A DNA stretch of 64,000 nt from Cupriavidus sp. WKF15. GTDB lineage: Bacteria; Pseudomonadota; Gammaproteobacteria; Burkholderiales; Burkholderiaceae. The notes under the pieces were generated by a model. The model ran no database searches. It had not been told where the DNA came from and worked only from the letters and a program-made list of their open reading frames with translations. Of this stretch, positions 17,766-27,449 are shown piece after piece (the first letter of the stretch is position 1; each line of letters starts with the position of its first letter). Position numbers and translations under genes: made by a program. The stretch is taken from contig NZ_CP119573.1 in the NCBI RefSeq assembly GCF_029278605.1, forward strand, positions 744,001 through 808,000, given 5' to 3'.

Positions 17766-18793
17766 TGATGAGGACCCATGTGCTGGAGACCTCCAGCACC
17801 GAATGGCTTGAGGTACTGGCCCGTTGCCGGCACGACAGCCACCACACGCCGGGATGGCTGCGCGCGTCGGAGCATCAGGACAGCGGCAAGGCGTTCGCGC
17901 TGCATGCCACGGACGGCAGTCATGAGCTGTTCGTGCCGCTGCTGCGCCGTGACATCGACGGCGCGGACTGGGATGCGAACTCGCCCTACGGGTATGCCGG
18001 CCCGCTCGTCAGCGACGACGCGCCCGCCTCGTTCGTGGACGCGGCGATGTCGGCGGCCATGGCACTGCTGCGCGAGCAGGGCTGCGTCTCGTGCTTTATC
18101 CGGCTGAATCCGCTGCTCAACGCGGCGTGGCACAGCACCATCGGCACGCTGCTCGAGCATGGCATGACGGTGTCGATCGACCTGTCCAAGAGCGAGGCCG
18201 AACATTGGAAGGAAACGACGCACGGTCACCGGCTGGACATTGCCAAGGCCACGCGCGCCGGTGTCACGGTCCGCCTGGACGAGACCCTGGAGACGCTGCC
18301 TCATTTCATCCGCCTCTACAACGGCTCCATGGACCGCTTGCGCGCCGACGGCTACTACTACTTCAACGACGACTACTACCGCACCCTGGCCCGCGAACTC
18401 GGCGATCGGCTGCGGCTGTTCGTGGCCGAGGAAGATGGCGTCATCATCGGCGGCAAGACGGTTACGGTGTCCGAATCCGCCGGCATCGTGCAAAGCCACC
18501 TGATCGGTGTCGACACGCGCTACATGCATCGGCAGCCCAGCAAGATTCTGATGCACGCGATCCGGCAGTGGGGGCGTGAGCGCGGCCACCGGTGTTACCA
18601 CCTCGGCGGAGGCCTCGGCGGATCGGCTGAGGATTCCCTGTTCCGTTTCAAACGCGGGTACTCGCCGAATACGCACGTATTCCGCACGCAGCGGATCGTG
18701 GTGAATCCCGCCCGGTACCTGGCACTGTGCGGCGGCGAGCCCTCGACGCTGCAGGACCTGAGCGGATTCTTCCCTGCTTACCGCCGCACATAA
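17762..18793 (+). CDS. FemAB-like / GNAT-fold acyltransferase
   Basis: A 343-residue protein with the double-GNAT architecture of FemABX/BioF2-like transferases. The typical C-terminal elements are seen: AEEDGVIIGGKTVTVSE, then SHLIGVDTRYMHRQPSKILMHAI, then YHLGGGLGGSAEDSLFRFKRGYSP, the FemAB FKxxF-like ending. Such proteins in exopolysaccharide clusters acylate or aminoacylate sugars, or act on tRNA- or CoA-linked donors. The start at 17762 overlaps the stop of the PLP-fold gene by 4 bp. It is the last gene of the rightward operon. Donor and acceptor are unknown. Relatives occur in exosortase-linked polysaccharide systems, but no exosortase gene is visible here. Confidence 0.8.
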   Translation: MMMRTHVLETSSTEWLEVLARCRHDSHHTPGWLRASEHQDSGKAFALHATDGSHELFVPLLRRDIDGADWDANSPYGYAGPLVSDDAPASFVDAAMSAAMALLREQGCVSCFIRLNPLLNAAWHSTIGTLLEHGMTVSIDLSKSEAEHWKETTHGHRLDIAKATRAGVTVRLDETLETLPHFIRLYNGSMDRLRADGYYYFNDDYYRTLARELGDRLRLFVAEEDGVIIGGKTVTVSESAGIVQSHLIGVDTRYMHRQPSKILMHAIRQWGRERGHRCYHLGGGLGGSAEDSLFRFKRGYSPNTHVFRTQRIVVNPARYLALCGGEPSTLQDLSGFFPAYRRT

Positions 18794-18915
18794 GGCAAGC
18801 AGGGCAGAGCAGGGCAGAGCGGATAAATGGGCTCGGCGGCGAACGACGGCGGCTGCCTTCAGGCGGCTGTCACGCAGGTCGAAGCAGCAGCTCCGAAACC
18901 GCGGGCTGTGCCGGC

Positions 18916-20958
<2,043 letters not shown>

Positions 20959-21289
20959 GGCCGGGCTCCCCGCAATATCAACGCGGCCGGACCCGCCGCC
21001 GTGGTCGCTGCAACCCGCATGCCGCACGGACCGCGGCCGGCGGGATCCTTCCCGAGCATCCACATCGGTGTTTCCATTGCACGGCTCTTCTTCCGTTCCG
21101 AAGGTGCGGACGCCAGGCAGCGACCGGCTGTCATGCCGATCGCTACCACTCCACGCAGCAACGCCGCATGCATCCGCCTCGCCAAGGTACCGTGTCTGCA
21201 GGGCCCGGCACAATCCGGCTACGTGCGCTGCCGAACGTGGATTGGCGTCACATCCCCGGCGCTGGCGAGAGGGCGCTCTGCCTGCGCGG
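20959..21289. other. Intergenic region upstream of capD-like gene
   Basis: About 330 bp between the dehydratase start and the glycosyltransferase stop. A minus-strand frame of up to 76 codons ends with its TGA overlapping the dehydratase ATG, but it has a weak start and no recognisable protein features. I see no clear promoter or terminator. Confidence 0.4.
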
Positions 21290-22234
21290 CTAATCGCGTG
21301 GAAACGGCATGCGGACGCCGGCCTGGAGACCGCCGTGGCCGGCGCCGCCGGATGCGTCCGGCCGCCGTCGCAGATGCCGCCACAGCCGCTGCGCGGTGGC
21401 ACAGAACGGCGCAACGCCGCGCCACCCGGCCTGATGCAGCTGATGGGCAAGCTGGTGTGGCAAGGCGAACGCCAGGAACAGCACGGCCTTGCCCCGCCGG
21501 TGCTGGCTGTGGCCATAGCGCCAGAAGGTCACGTACAGGCGCGATGCCTCGCAAGCCGCCGCCGGCTCGTCGCGCGCCGGTGGTGTGGCGTGCCGGTTCA
21601 CGGCGCTTGGCATCAGTTCGATGCGGCAATGGCACTCGTACACGGCGCGGCCCGCCAGGTCGATCTCGTCATAGCCCGCTGCCAGGTCTTCGTCGAACGC
21701 AATCTGATCGAACAGCGCGCGCGGAAACACCGTGCTGTGCAGCACCACTGAGCAAAGGCGCTCGCCATAGCGGTAATCGAGCGCGGGCCGGCCCAGGAAG
21801 GTCGGCTTGCGCGGCCTGCCTCGCTCTGCGCCGCACAGGTCGGTGCCGGTGAGGATCAGCGGCGCTGCCGGCGCACCGGCGCTTGCCTGGTGAATATGAT
21901 CATCCGCGATCCGCTCGCTCATCTGCTGCAGGAATGTCAGTCCAAGCAGCGTGCGATCGTCCAGGATGAGGACGTGCGTGCCGGTCGCCGCGCGCACGGC
22001 GCGGTTGCGATTGGCCGCACATGCGCGCCGTGGTCCTTCCAGGTACGTGACATCGGGAAACTCGCCGCGCATCATCTCGCGGGTTTCGTAGTTGCTGCTG
22101 TCATCGGAGACGATGAGCTGTTGCGGCGGCGTGGTGGATTGCGCGACGGACTGCAGCGTCTGCCGCAGGCCATCCGGATTGTCGCGCGTGCAGACGCACA
22201 CGGAAAACGTGGGCAGGAAAGTGCTGGCAGGCAT
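21290..22234 (-). CDS. Glycosyltransferase family 2
   Basis: A 314-residue GT-A glycosyltransferase. The nucleotide-binding N-terminus reads FSVCVCTRDNPDGLRQTLQSV, and LIVSDDSSNYETREMM and LILDDRTLLGLTFL follow; the second places an Asp-Asp pair at the metal-binding DXD position. The C-terminal ~90 residues are Arg/His-rich with a hydrophobic patch (AVLFLAFALPHQLAHQL), possibly a membrane contact. The start ATG at 22234 is the first in frame and immediately precedes the conserved strand. It lies in the leftward group with the LuxR-type regulator and dehydratase genes and probably adds a sugar to the lipid-linked repeat unit. Confidence 0.88.
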   Translation of the reverse strand: MPASTFLPTFSVCVCTRDNPDGLRQTLQSVAQSTTPPQQLIVSDDSSNYETREMMRGEFPDVTYLEGPRRACAANRNRAVRAATGTHVLILDDRTLLGLTFLQQMSERIADDHIHQASAGAPAAPLILTGTDLCGAERGRPRKPTFLGRPALDYRYGERLCSVVLHSTVFPRALFDQIAFDEDLAAGYDEIDLAGRAVYECHCRIELMPSAVNRHATPPARDEPAAACEASRLYVTFWRYGHSQHRRGKAVLFLAFALPHQLAHQLHQAGWRGVAPFCATAQRLWRHLRRRPDASGGAGHGGLQAGVRMPFPRD

Positions 22235-22306
22235 GGCTGACCCCCTCGGTCCCCCGGGGCAGCACCGGCCCGTCTTTTCATGCGGGCTCGGCGCGTACAG
22301 TGGCGT

Positions 22307-23251
22307 TCAGATCGTCGGGCTCGCGCCCTCGTAGACGGCCGCATCACCGTGGCACGCGACCACGGGCCGCATGCTGCTGTCGCGCGTCACGCGCTCGTCG
22401 CCACTCACCCATTCGAGCGTGGCGCCGCGCTGCAAGGCGGCGTAGACGGCTTCACCCTTGTTGCGTACCTTGAGGCGCTGGTAGAGCGTGCAGGCATGGC
22501 TCTTCACCGTGGCCACGGAGATGTTCAGCATGCGGCTGACCGTCTTGATCGGATAGCCGCGCGCCAGCAGCACCAGCACCTCATACTGGCGCGGCGTGAT
22601 CTTGAGCATCTCGGCTTCGTCGTAGCTCGGTTCGGCCTCGGCAAGCGGTTCGGCCGGGCGTGCGTTGCCCGACAAGGGCAGGCCAGGCTTGAGTCCGGTG
22701 AGATCGCGTACCGCAACGCTGCTGCGCAACGCGCTGCGCGGCGCGCTCGCACATGTGGCAAGCGAAAGCTGTTCGGGCGCTGCAGCGGCCGGCAGCGGCG
22801 CGGCGGATGCGAGCGATTGCGTGACCGGCAGGGCCGGGCGCGATGCCGACGGCAGCGTGCCGGTCTCCGCGCTGAACAGCAGGCCTTGCACGGAGGAAAC
22901 CGCGAGCCGGATGGCGGCCTCGATGACTGCCAGCGATGCCGATTTGGGCAGACATCCACATACGCCACGCGCGCTGTCCGCATCAGGCATGTGCAGCGGC
23001 AACTGATCGGCGAGGATCAGGATGCGCTGGGGCGAGAGCATCTCGCGGGCGACCTGCAGTTGCGACCATCCGATGCGTGTGTCGGCGGGCATGCCGAAGA
23101 CCAGCAGGTCCGCGTCGTGCGGGACATTGTCGTGCCGCCCGAGCTCTTCAGGCGCGAGCGCTGCGACGTGACCGGAATCCTGGACGTTCTCGAGCATCTG
23201 CAACAGCCCGAGACGGAGCAGAGGATGCTCCTCGATCAGCAAGGCATTCAT
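22307..23251 (-). CDS. LuxR-type regulator with degenerate receiver domain
   Basis: A 314-residue DNA-binding regulator. The N-terminal 110 residues resemble a response-regulator receiver: acidic pair Glu7-Glu8 in LLIEEHPLL, and the conserved Lys103 in GCLPKSAS. The phosphoacceptor Asp, expected before the x-x-MP motif in DADLLVFGMP, is replaced by Val51, so it should not be phosphorylated in the usual way. A ~120-residue Ala/Pro/Ser-rich linker follows. The C-terminal LuxR/FixJ helix-turn-helix runs from ITPRQYEVLVLLARGY through NISVATVKSH to RLKVRNKGEA. Placed at the edge of the polysaccharide genes, it may control them. Signal and targets are unknown. Confidence 0.86.
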   Translation of the reverse strand: MNALLIEEHPLLRLGLLQMLENVQDSGHVAALAPEELGRHDNVPHDADLLVFGMPADTRIGWSQLQVAREMLSPQRILILADQLPLHMPDADSARGVCGCLPKSASLAVIEAAIRLAVSSVQGLLFSAETGTLPSASRPALPVTQSLASAAPLPAAAAPEQLSLATCASAPRSALRSSVAVRDLTGLKPGLPLSGNARPAEPLAEAEPSYDEAEMLKITPRQYEVLVLLARGYPIKTVSRMLNISVATVKSHACTLYQRLKVRNKGEAVYAALQRGATLEWVSGDERVTRDSSMRPVVACHGDAAVYEGASPTI

Positions 23252-23970
23252 GTTTCACTCCCCGTTACTCGGGAGGGAATGCGGGTGCTTTGCGTATGGG
23301 GAGGCATTGCATGGCAGGCGGACGCGCGCTATCTGCGGCCCGCTGACTGCCCTGACCCCCCGTGCTTCCATGTCCGGCCTGTCCCATTCTCTGCTCGGAA
23401 CTTGTCGGCGGCTGGAAGATGACCCGAACCCGAACCCGAAACTTGCTCGCTCCAAAATCGGCTTAAAACCATCTTATGGGGTGGTGGTATGGATTGCAAG
23501 CAAGGCTAATCGGCAGGAAACGAAGTGGGAATGAAGCAGGCTTCATAATACCGGCCCAAAATCCCTCCATTTGGCGGGACCATGTGGTGAGAGCGACATG
23601 CCAGCTAGCGCTAGCGACCGTATCACAACTGAGACATCACTTGGCAAAATGGTTGCAGGCATGCAACCGATCTGATTATTCCGGGGCTTGCTGTGCCGGT
23701 TTTATAACCCCTTCGGGGGGTAATAGAAAATCAATGGCCATTTAGTGACGCAATTATGAAACGTCCTTCCTTGAATGCGTTTCTGAATATCTGCGGTGCT
23801 TGATGCGCATCGCCGGACACGCGATCTAGTGCTTCTGGATGAGGCGATTTGCCACCTCGGGATGAGGCCGGAGCAGCGTGCGGCACGGCTGCTTCGGCGA
23901 CTTGCCACCAACCTGGCGGCCCTCGTCAGTCGGACCGGGCCAGCAGGCCCCATGTCTCAGCGCTCAGCGC
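23252..23970. other. AT-richer intergenic region with inverted repeats
   Basis: About 720 bp without a convincing gene, less GC-rich than its surroundings from about 23400 to 23800. It holds a perfect 12-bp palindrome GCTAGCGCTAGC (23604-23615), an inverted repeat GGTTGCA-GGCA-TGCAACC (23651-23668), and a hairpin with UUCG loop, ACCCC-TTCG-GGGGGT (23706-23721). It probably contains the promoter of the leftward regulator gene and operator sites. The short open frames here look like chance. Confidence 0.5.
23651..23668. promoter_or_regulatory. Inverted repeat, possible operator
   Basis: Perfect 7-bp arms GGTTGCA and TGCAACC separated by 4 bp, inside an AT-richer intergenic region about 400 bp upstream of the LuxR-type gene. 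Protein and regulated gene unknown. Confidence 0.35.
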
Positions 23971-24285
23971 TCAGCGCGCCCAGTAGCCGGGTCGCATGAC
24001 CCAGCCGCGCGGGCTCTGCACCCAGCGATCCGGCACATAGCGGTACCCGGGGCGCTGCGCCTGCCAATAGCCGGCGCGCCAGTCGTAGTGGCCACCACGG
24101 GAGACCCAGTGGCCGGGTACCCATGCCTGGCCCGGCCGTGCGGGCGGGCGCGGCTCGTAGCGCGGCGGCGGCGGGTGGCCATAGGCGTAGGCACCGGGAC
24201 CGTCGTGGGCTTGTGCGGGCGTGAGCAGGCCGAAGGCGCTTGCGGCGGCGAGGACGGCTGCGGCGAGAAGGAGCTGGCGTTTCAT
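23971..24285 (-). CDS. Secreted YXWGXW-type repeat protein
   Basis: A 104-residue exported protein. A clear Sec signal peptide covers about residues 1-26 (MKRQLLLAAAVLAAASAFGL to AQAHD). The mature part is rich in Trp, Tyr, Pro and Arg with repeated W-x-x-G-x-W-like units: AWVPGHWVSRGGHYDWRAGYW and later PDRWVQSPRGWVMRPGYWAR. Such small periplasmic or outer-membrane proteins are widespread in Burkholderiales (YXWGXW family) and have no firm function. AGGAGAACC precedes the start. It is followed on the same strand upstream by a small lipoprotein gene, so the two may share a transcript. Confidence 0.82.
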   Translation of the reverse strand: MKRQLLLAAAVLAAASAFGLLTPAQAHDGPGAYAYGHPPPPRYEPRPPARPGQAWVPGHWVSRGGHYDWRAGYWQAQRPGYRYVPDRWVQSPRGWVMRPGYWAR

Positions 24286-24329
24286 CTTGGTTCTCCTGGT
24301 GTCGGGGTTGGCGGACCGGGCGGTATCGA

Positions 24330-24455
24330 TCAGTAGCGGTCGTGGTAGTAGTGGTAGCGAGGCGGCGGACCGCCACGCGGCGGTACGACGATGCAGGCGG
24401 AAAGCAGCGCTGCGGTGGTGGACAGGAGGACGGCCAGGCAGAGGGCGCGATTCAT
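24330..24455 (-). CDS. Small lipoprotein
   Basis: A 41-residue protein. The signal peptide MNRALCLAVLLSTTAALL ends in the lipobox LSAC (Cys21), so the mature lipoprotein is only about 20 residues, rich in Pro, Arg and Tyr (PPRGGPPPRYHYYHDRY). GGAG lies about 8 bp before the ATG at 24455. It lies 44 bp upstream of the YXWGXW-type gene on the same strand. Similar tiny Pro/Tyr-tailed lipoproteins are common in this order; no function is known. Confidence 0.68.
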   Translation of the reverse strand: MNRALCLAVLLSTTAALLSACIVVPPRGGPPPRYHYYHDRY

Positions 24456-24941
24456 GTCGGGCTCCGGATCGTTTGTGTTGAACACGGCTTCAATGTAGCG
24501 ACGCGACCCCGCACTGGGTGCTTGCACTTGTAAGCCTGTCTCACATGACGCATGCGTGGCGCGGCGCCCGGGACTGCTTCGGGGTGTCGCCGGAAAAGCC
24601 TGGTGGCACAAGGGCTTGCCGGCGGCGTGCGGGTCTGGCCGACAAGGCTGCCAAGTCCGTGCAAGGGATAATGCGGCGTTACATCGGAAATAGATTTCGC
24701 AAAGGATCTTGGCGCGGCCCGCCTTTGCGGCGAGGCCTGCCTGCCAGGGGGGCGGCTGCGCAGCGTACGCAGAATTGGGTACGCTGGGCCCTTCGTGCCT
24801 CACGTTGGCGCAACCTTTCCCTGGTCCGGTGCCGCGCATGGCAGGGAAGGCGTCAGGGCGGTGGCACAAAGCTTGCGCCGGTTGCGGCGTTCCCGGAACG
24901 TTGCTTACCGCCACACCCCGGTCAACCAAGCAGGAGGCGTC
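24456..24941. other. Intergenic region containing one dispersed-repeat copy
   Basis: About 490 bp between the small lipoprotein and the 47-codon gene. A plus-strand open frame across it is Arg-rich and not protein-like. It includes one copy of the short dispersed repeat (24767-24785, minus orientation). The promoter for the cynS unit probably lies near 24830-24930, but I cannot assign boxes. Confidence 0.45.
24767..24785 (-). repeat. Short dispersed repeat, copy a
   Basis: Minus-strand copy of the dispersed repeat with consensus AGCGTACCCGTTTCTGCGTG; here the variable middle reads AAT in place of GTT. Six further copies lie at 41262, 41342, 45168, 61936, 62062 and 62187. Confidence 0.65.
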
Positions 24942-25085
24942 ATGCCGGTCGTGCTCATCGTGCTGGCCCTGCGTATCGTGCAGGGGATGACGCCAGCGGC
25001 GGGCGCGCTGTTCGCGCTGCCACCAGGCAACGAGCCCGATCCGGCCGATGTCAGCGCGGTCATCGAGCAGGCCATGCCGCATTGA
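24942..25085 (+). CDS. Small hypothetical protein upstream of cyanase
   Basis: A 47-residue protein, hydrophobic at the N-terminus (MPVVLIVLALRIVQGMTP) and acidic at the C-terminus (NEPDPADVSAVIEQAMPH). It has a strong AGGAGG ribosome site 5 bp before the ATG, which is the main reason to call it. It ends 64 bp before cynS on the same strand. No family is recognised; it could be a leader peptide or a small membrane-associated protein. Confidence 0.45.
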   Translation: MPVVLIVLALRIVQGMTPAAGALFALPPGNEPDPADVSAVIEQAMPH

Positions 25086-25149
25086 GCGGCGGACCGGCGG
25101 CGTGCGGTGTCATTCCGGGACACTCCCTCCACCCGACAACGGAGAAGTC

Positions 25150-25593
25150 ATGAATCGCAGCGATGTTACCGACCTCATCATCGAAGCCAAGGTCAGGCGC
25201 GGCATCACCTGGGCCCAGGTGGCCGAGCGCGTGGGCAAGAGCAAGGAATGGACAACTGCCGCCTGCCTCGGGCAGATGGTGTTCGACGAGGCCGGCGCGC
25301 GCGCCGTGATGGAAATCTTCGATCTGCCGCCCGAGGCCGAGCCCTGGCTGCGCACGGTGCCCTACAAGGGCTCGCTGCCGACGCAGGTGCCCACCGATCC
25401 GCTGATCTACCGCTTCTATGAGCTGATCAGCGTCTATGGCACCACGTTCAAGGCCTTGATCCATGAGGAGTTCGGTGATGGCATCATGAGCGCGATCGAT
25501 TTCCGCATGGACCTGCGGCGCGAGCCCGACCCCAATGGCGACCGCGTGCACATCGAGATGTCGGGCAAGTTCCTGCCGTACAAGACCTATTGA
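25150..25593 (+). CDS. cynS: Cyanate hydratase (cyanase)
   Basis: A 147-residue cyanase that converts cyanate and bicarbonate to ammonia and two CO2 (through carbamate), detoxifying cyanate and releasing nitrogen. The enzyme is a cytoplasmic decamer. The N-terminal helix-turn-helix-like domain (ITWAQVAERVGKSKEWTTAACLGQ) is followed by the catalytic domain with Arg88, Glu91 and Ser114 in YRFYELI and IMSAIDF, at the same spacing as the E. coli triad. Length matches the family. GGAGAAG lies just before the ATG. The nearby CynX-family transporter gene points toward it from the opposite strand. Confidence 0.96.
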   Translation: MNRSDVTDLIIEAKVRRGITWAQVAERVGKSKEWTTAACLGQMVFDEAGARAVMEIFDLPPEAEPWLRTVPYKGSLPTQVPTDPLIYRFYELISVYGTTFKALIHEEFGDGIMSAIDFRMDLRREPDPNGDRVHIEMSGKFLPYKTY

Positions 25594-25601
25594 GCGGCCG
25601 G

Positions 25602-26822
25602 CTACGCCGGACGGGCCGCGACGCCGGCCATGGACCTGGCGTAGCGCGCGGGATCCAGGCGCATGGTGAGTGCCGCCACGAATGCCACGCAGCCAAGGTG
25701 GTACCGCCATCCCGCCGCGAAATCGCCGGTGTGCGAGTGCAATGCCGCGGTGATCCACGGCGCCAGCGAGGCCAGCAGGAAGCCGCCGCCCTGCATCAGT
25801 GCGCTCAGGGCGCCCGCGCCGTCGGGGTCCGGCAAGTGGTCAAGGGCCACGACCAGGTACAGCGCAAAGCAGCCGCCCAGTCCCGCGCCGCCGATGGCAG
25901 CCCAGGCGTAAGGCGACCATTCGGGCCACAGTGCCAGGCCGGCAAAGCCTGCGGCCTGCATGGCCAATGCCGCGGCCATCCACGCGCGGCGGTCCTGGCG
26001 GCTGGCTGCAAGCGTTGGCAGAAGCAGCGCGGCAGCGGCCTGGGCCACCGCCATCACCGCCACCAGGCTGCCGCTGCGCGCCACGCTCCAGCCATGCTGC
26101 TGGTAGAACGGCGCCAGCCATGCCACGAGCGAGGCATAGCCGCCATTCATGGCGCCGAAGCAGGCCATCAGCATCCAGGTGCGGCGGCGGCGCAGCAACT
26201 GGCTGGCCGGCCGGTGTACGGCGCGCGCTGCCGGCAAGGCCGCGGCCGCTGCCGGGAGGGCCCGCCAGGCCAGGCCAAGCGCTGCCGCGGCCGGCAGCGC
26301 CCACCAGGCCAGGCTCTGCTGCCACGAACCGGACAGGTCCGCGATCAGCGGGGCAAGTTGCGCCCCGAGCGCGCCACCGCCCATCAGCGCCGCCGAATAC
26401 ACGCCCATGACCGGGGCCACGCGCCGTGGGAATTCCTGCTTGATGATGCCGGGGTACGCTGCCTGCACCACGGCCACGCCAAGACCGCACAGGGCCGCGG
26501 TGGCGACCAGGAATGCGCCGTCCATGGCGAGGGCGCGCAGCGCCGATCCCGCGCAGAGCATGGCCAGCGCGGCCAGCACGGCGCGGCGCGCCCCCAACCG
26601 ATGGCGGATGGCCGGTGCGGCAAACGCGCCGGCACCCATCAGCAGCATGGGCAGCAGCGTCAGCCATGCCATGCCTTCATAGTCCAGGCCGGTGCCCGCA
26701 CGGATGGTGGCGGCCAGCGGGCCGACGGCGGTCAGGAACGGCCGCAGGTTCAGGCCGATCGCCACGACCGCGGCCAGGATCAGCCAGCGCGGCGGCGCAT
26801 GGCGCGGTACGTCGAACGGCAT
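25602..26822 (-). CDS. MFS transporter, CynX/NimT family
   Basis: A 406-residue twelve-helix major facilitator of the cyanate permease/NimT group. The first helix region reads LILAAVVAIGLNLRPFLTAVGPL, typical of CynX with its N-L-R-P motif. Internal loops include the Arg-rich RHRLGARRAV between helices 2 and 3. It starts 4 bp after the deaminase stop on the same strand, so the two are co-transcribed, and it converges on cynS with an 8-bp gap. Cyanate or nitroimidazole export is known for relatives; here a purine or nucleoside-related substrate is also possible because of its partner. The start at 26822 is chosen for the family-like N-terminus. Confidence 0.85.
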   Translation of the reverse strand: MPFDVPRHAPPRWLILAAVVAIGLNLRPFLTAVGPLAATIRAGTGLDYEGMAWLTLLPMLLMGAGAFAAPAIRHRLGARRAVLAALAMLCAGSALRALAMDGAFLVATAALCGLGVAVVQAAYPGIIKQEFPRRVAPVMGVYSAALMGGGALGAQLAPLIADLSGSWQQSLAWWALPAAAALGLAWRALPAAAAALPAARAVHRPASQLLRRRRTWMLMACFGAMNGGYASLVAWLAPFYQQHGWSVARSGSLVAVMAVAQAAAALLLPTLAASRQDRRAWMAAALAMQAAGFAGLALWPEWSPYAWAAIGGAGLGGCFALYLVVALDHLPDPDGAGALSALMQGGGFLLASLAPWITAALHSHTGDFAAGWRYHLGCVAFVAALTMRLDPARYARSMAGVAARPA

Positions 26823-26826
26823 GCCG

Positions 26827-27285
26827 TCAACCGCGCGGCGGGCGCGCACCGTAAAGCTCCACGGCGGAGATATCCACGCGCACCCGTTGCATCGGCAGCG
26901 GCGGCGGCACCAGGGGCAGGCGCAGGGCCCGGTAAGCGGCTTCGCTCGACAGGCCATAGGGGGCGGCGTCGTCATTGTCGAAGGCGTAGTAGACGGCCTG
27001 CACGCCGGCCATCGTCATCGCCGCAAGGCACATCGAGCACGGATGTCCGCTGGCGTAGACCACGCTGCCGCGCAGGTCCGGGCGGCCCAGCTTGCGCGCG
27101 GCGGCACGCACGGCTTCCATCTCGGCATGCGTGGTGGGGTCGTGGCTGTGGATGATGTCGTTGACGCCAGTCGCCACGACGTCGCCGTCGATGGCGAGCA
27201 CGGCGCCGAAGGGGCGGCCGCCGCGGTCCCGATTGGTCAGGGCCAGGCCGACCGCCTCGCGCATGAGTTGTTCGTGGGTTGCCAT
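26827..27285 (-). CDS. Nucleoside/guanine deaminase family (CDA fold, zinc)
   Basis: A 152-residue zinc deaminase. The zinc and proton-shuttle motif HAEMEAV is near residue 53, and PCSMCLAAM near residue 82 supplies the two cysteines. The family includes guanine deaminase (GuaD-type) and tRNA adenosine deaminases; the order and length fit a free-base or nucleoside deaminase better than TadA, which is not certain. The product would be a deaminated base plus ammonia. It is the first gene of a two-gene unit with the MFS transporter and is divergent from a LysR regulator, which probably controls it. Confidence 0.82.
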   Translation of the reverse strand: MATHEQLMREAVGLALTNRDRGGRPFGAVLAIDGDVVATGVNDIIHSHDPTTHAEMEAVRAAARKLGRPDLRGSVVYASGHPCSMCLAAMTMAGVQAVYYAFDNDDAAPYGLSSEAAYRALRLPLVPPPLPMQRVRVDISAVELYGARPPRG

Positions 27286-27449
27286 AGCGTAGATAAAGTA
27301 AGCGCCGGCTTACAGCGGAGGCGCACTGCAAGGGCAGCCTGCGGCAAGGTGGCGGAACCAGGGGAAGCCGACAATCTACGCCGTGCCTTGGCGATTGGGA
27401 AATTAAATGATGAAATCCACGGTAGTGGAAATCCAAATACCTGATCGCC
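27286..27449. promoter_or_regulatory. Divergent promoter region between deaminase and LysR genes
   Basis: A 164-bp divergent spacer with an AT-rich stretch at 27390-27440. It has a short inverted repeat TCCAC-GGTA-GTGGA (27416-27429) and a direct repeat GAAATCCA at 27412 and 27428, both typical of LysR-regulator sites. The LysR protein likely binds here to control both directions. Confidence 0.5.

Noticed and set aside
23476..23745. 89-codon frame in the AT-richer intergenic region
   Set aside because: No ribosome site, no recognisable domain, and it crosses inverted repeats.
24518..25153. Plus-strand frame of 211 codons ahead of cynS
   Set aside because: Arg-rich composition typical of random GC-rich frames, and it overlaps the dispersed repeat and the small gene at 24942.
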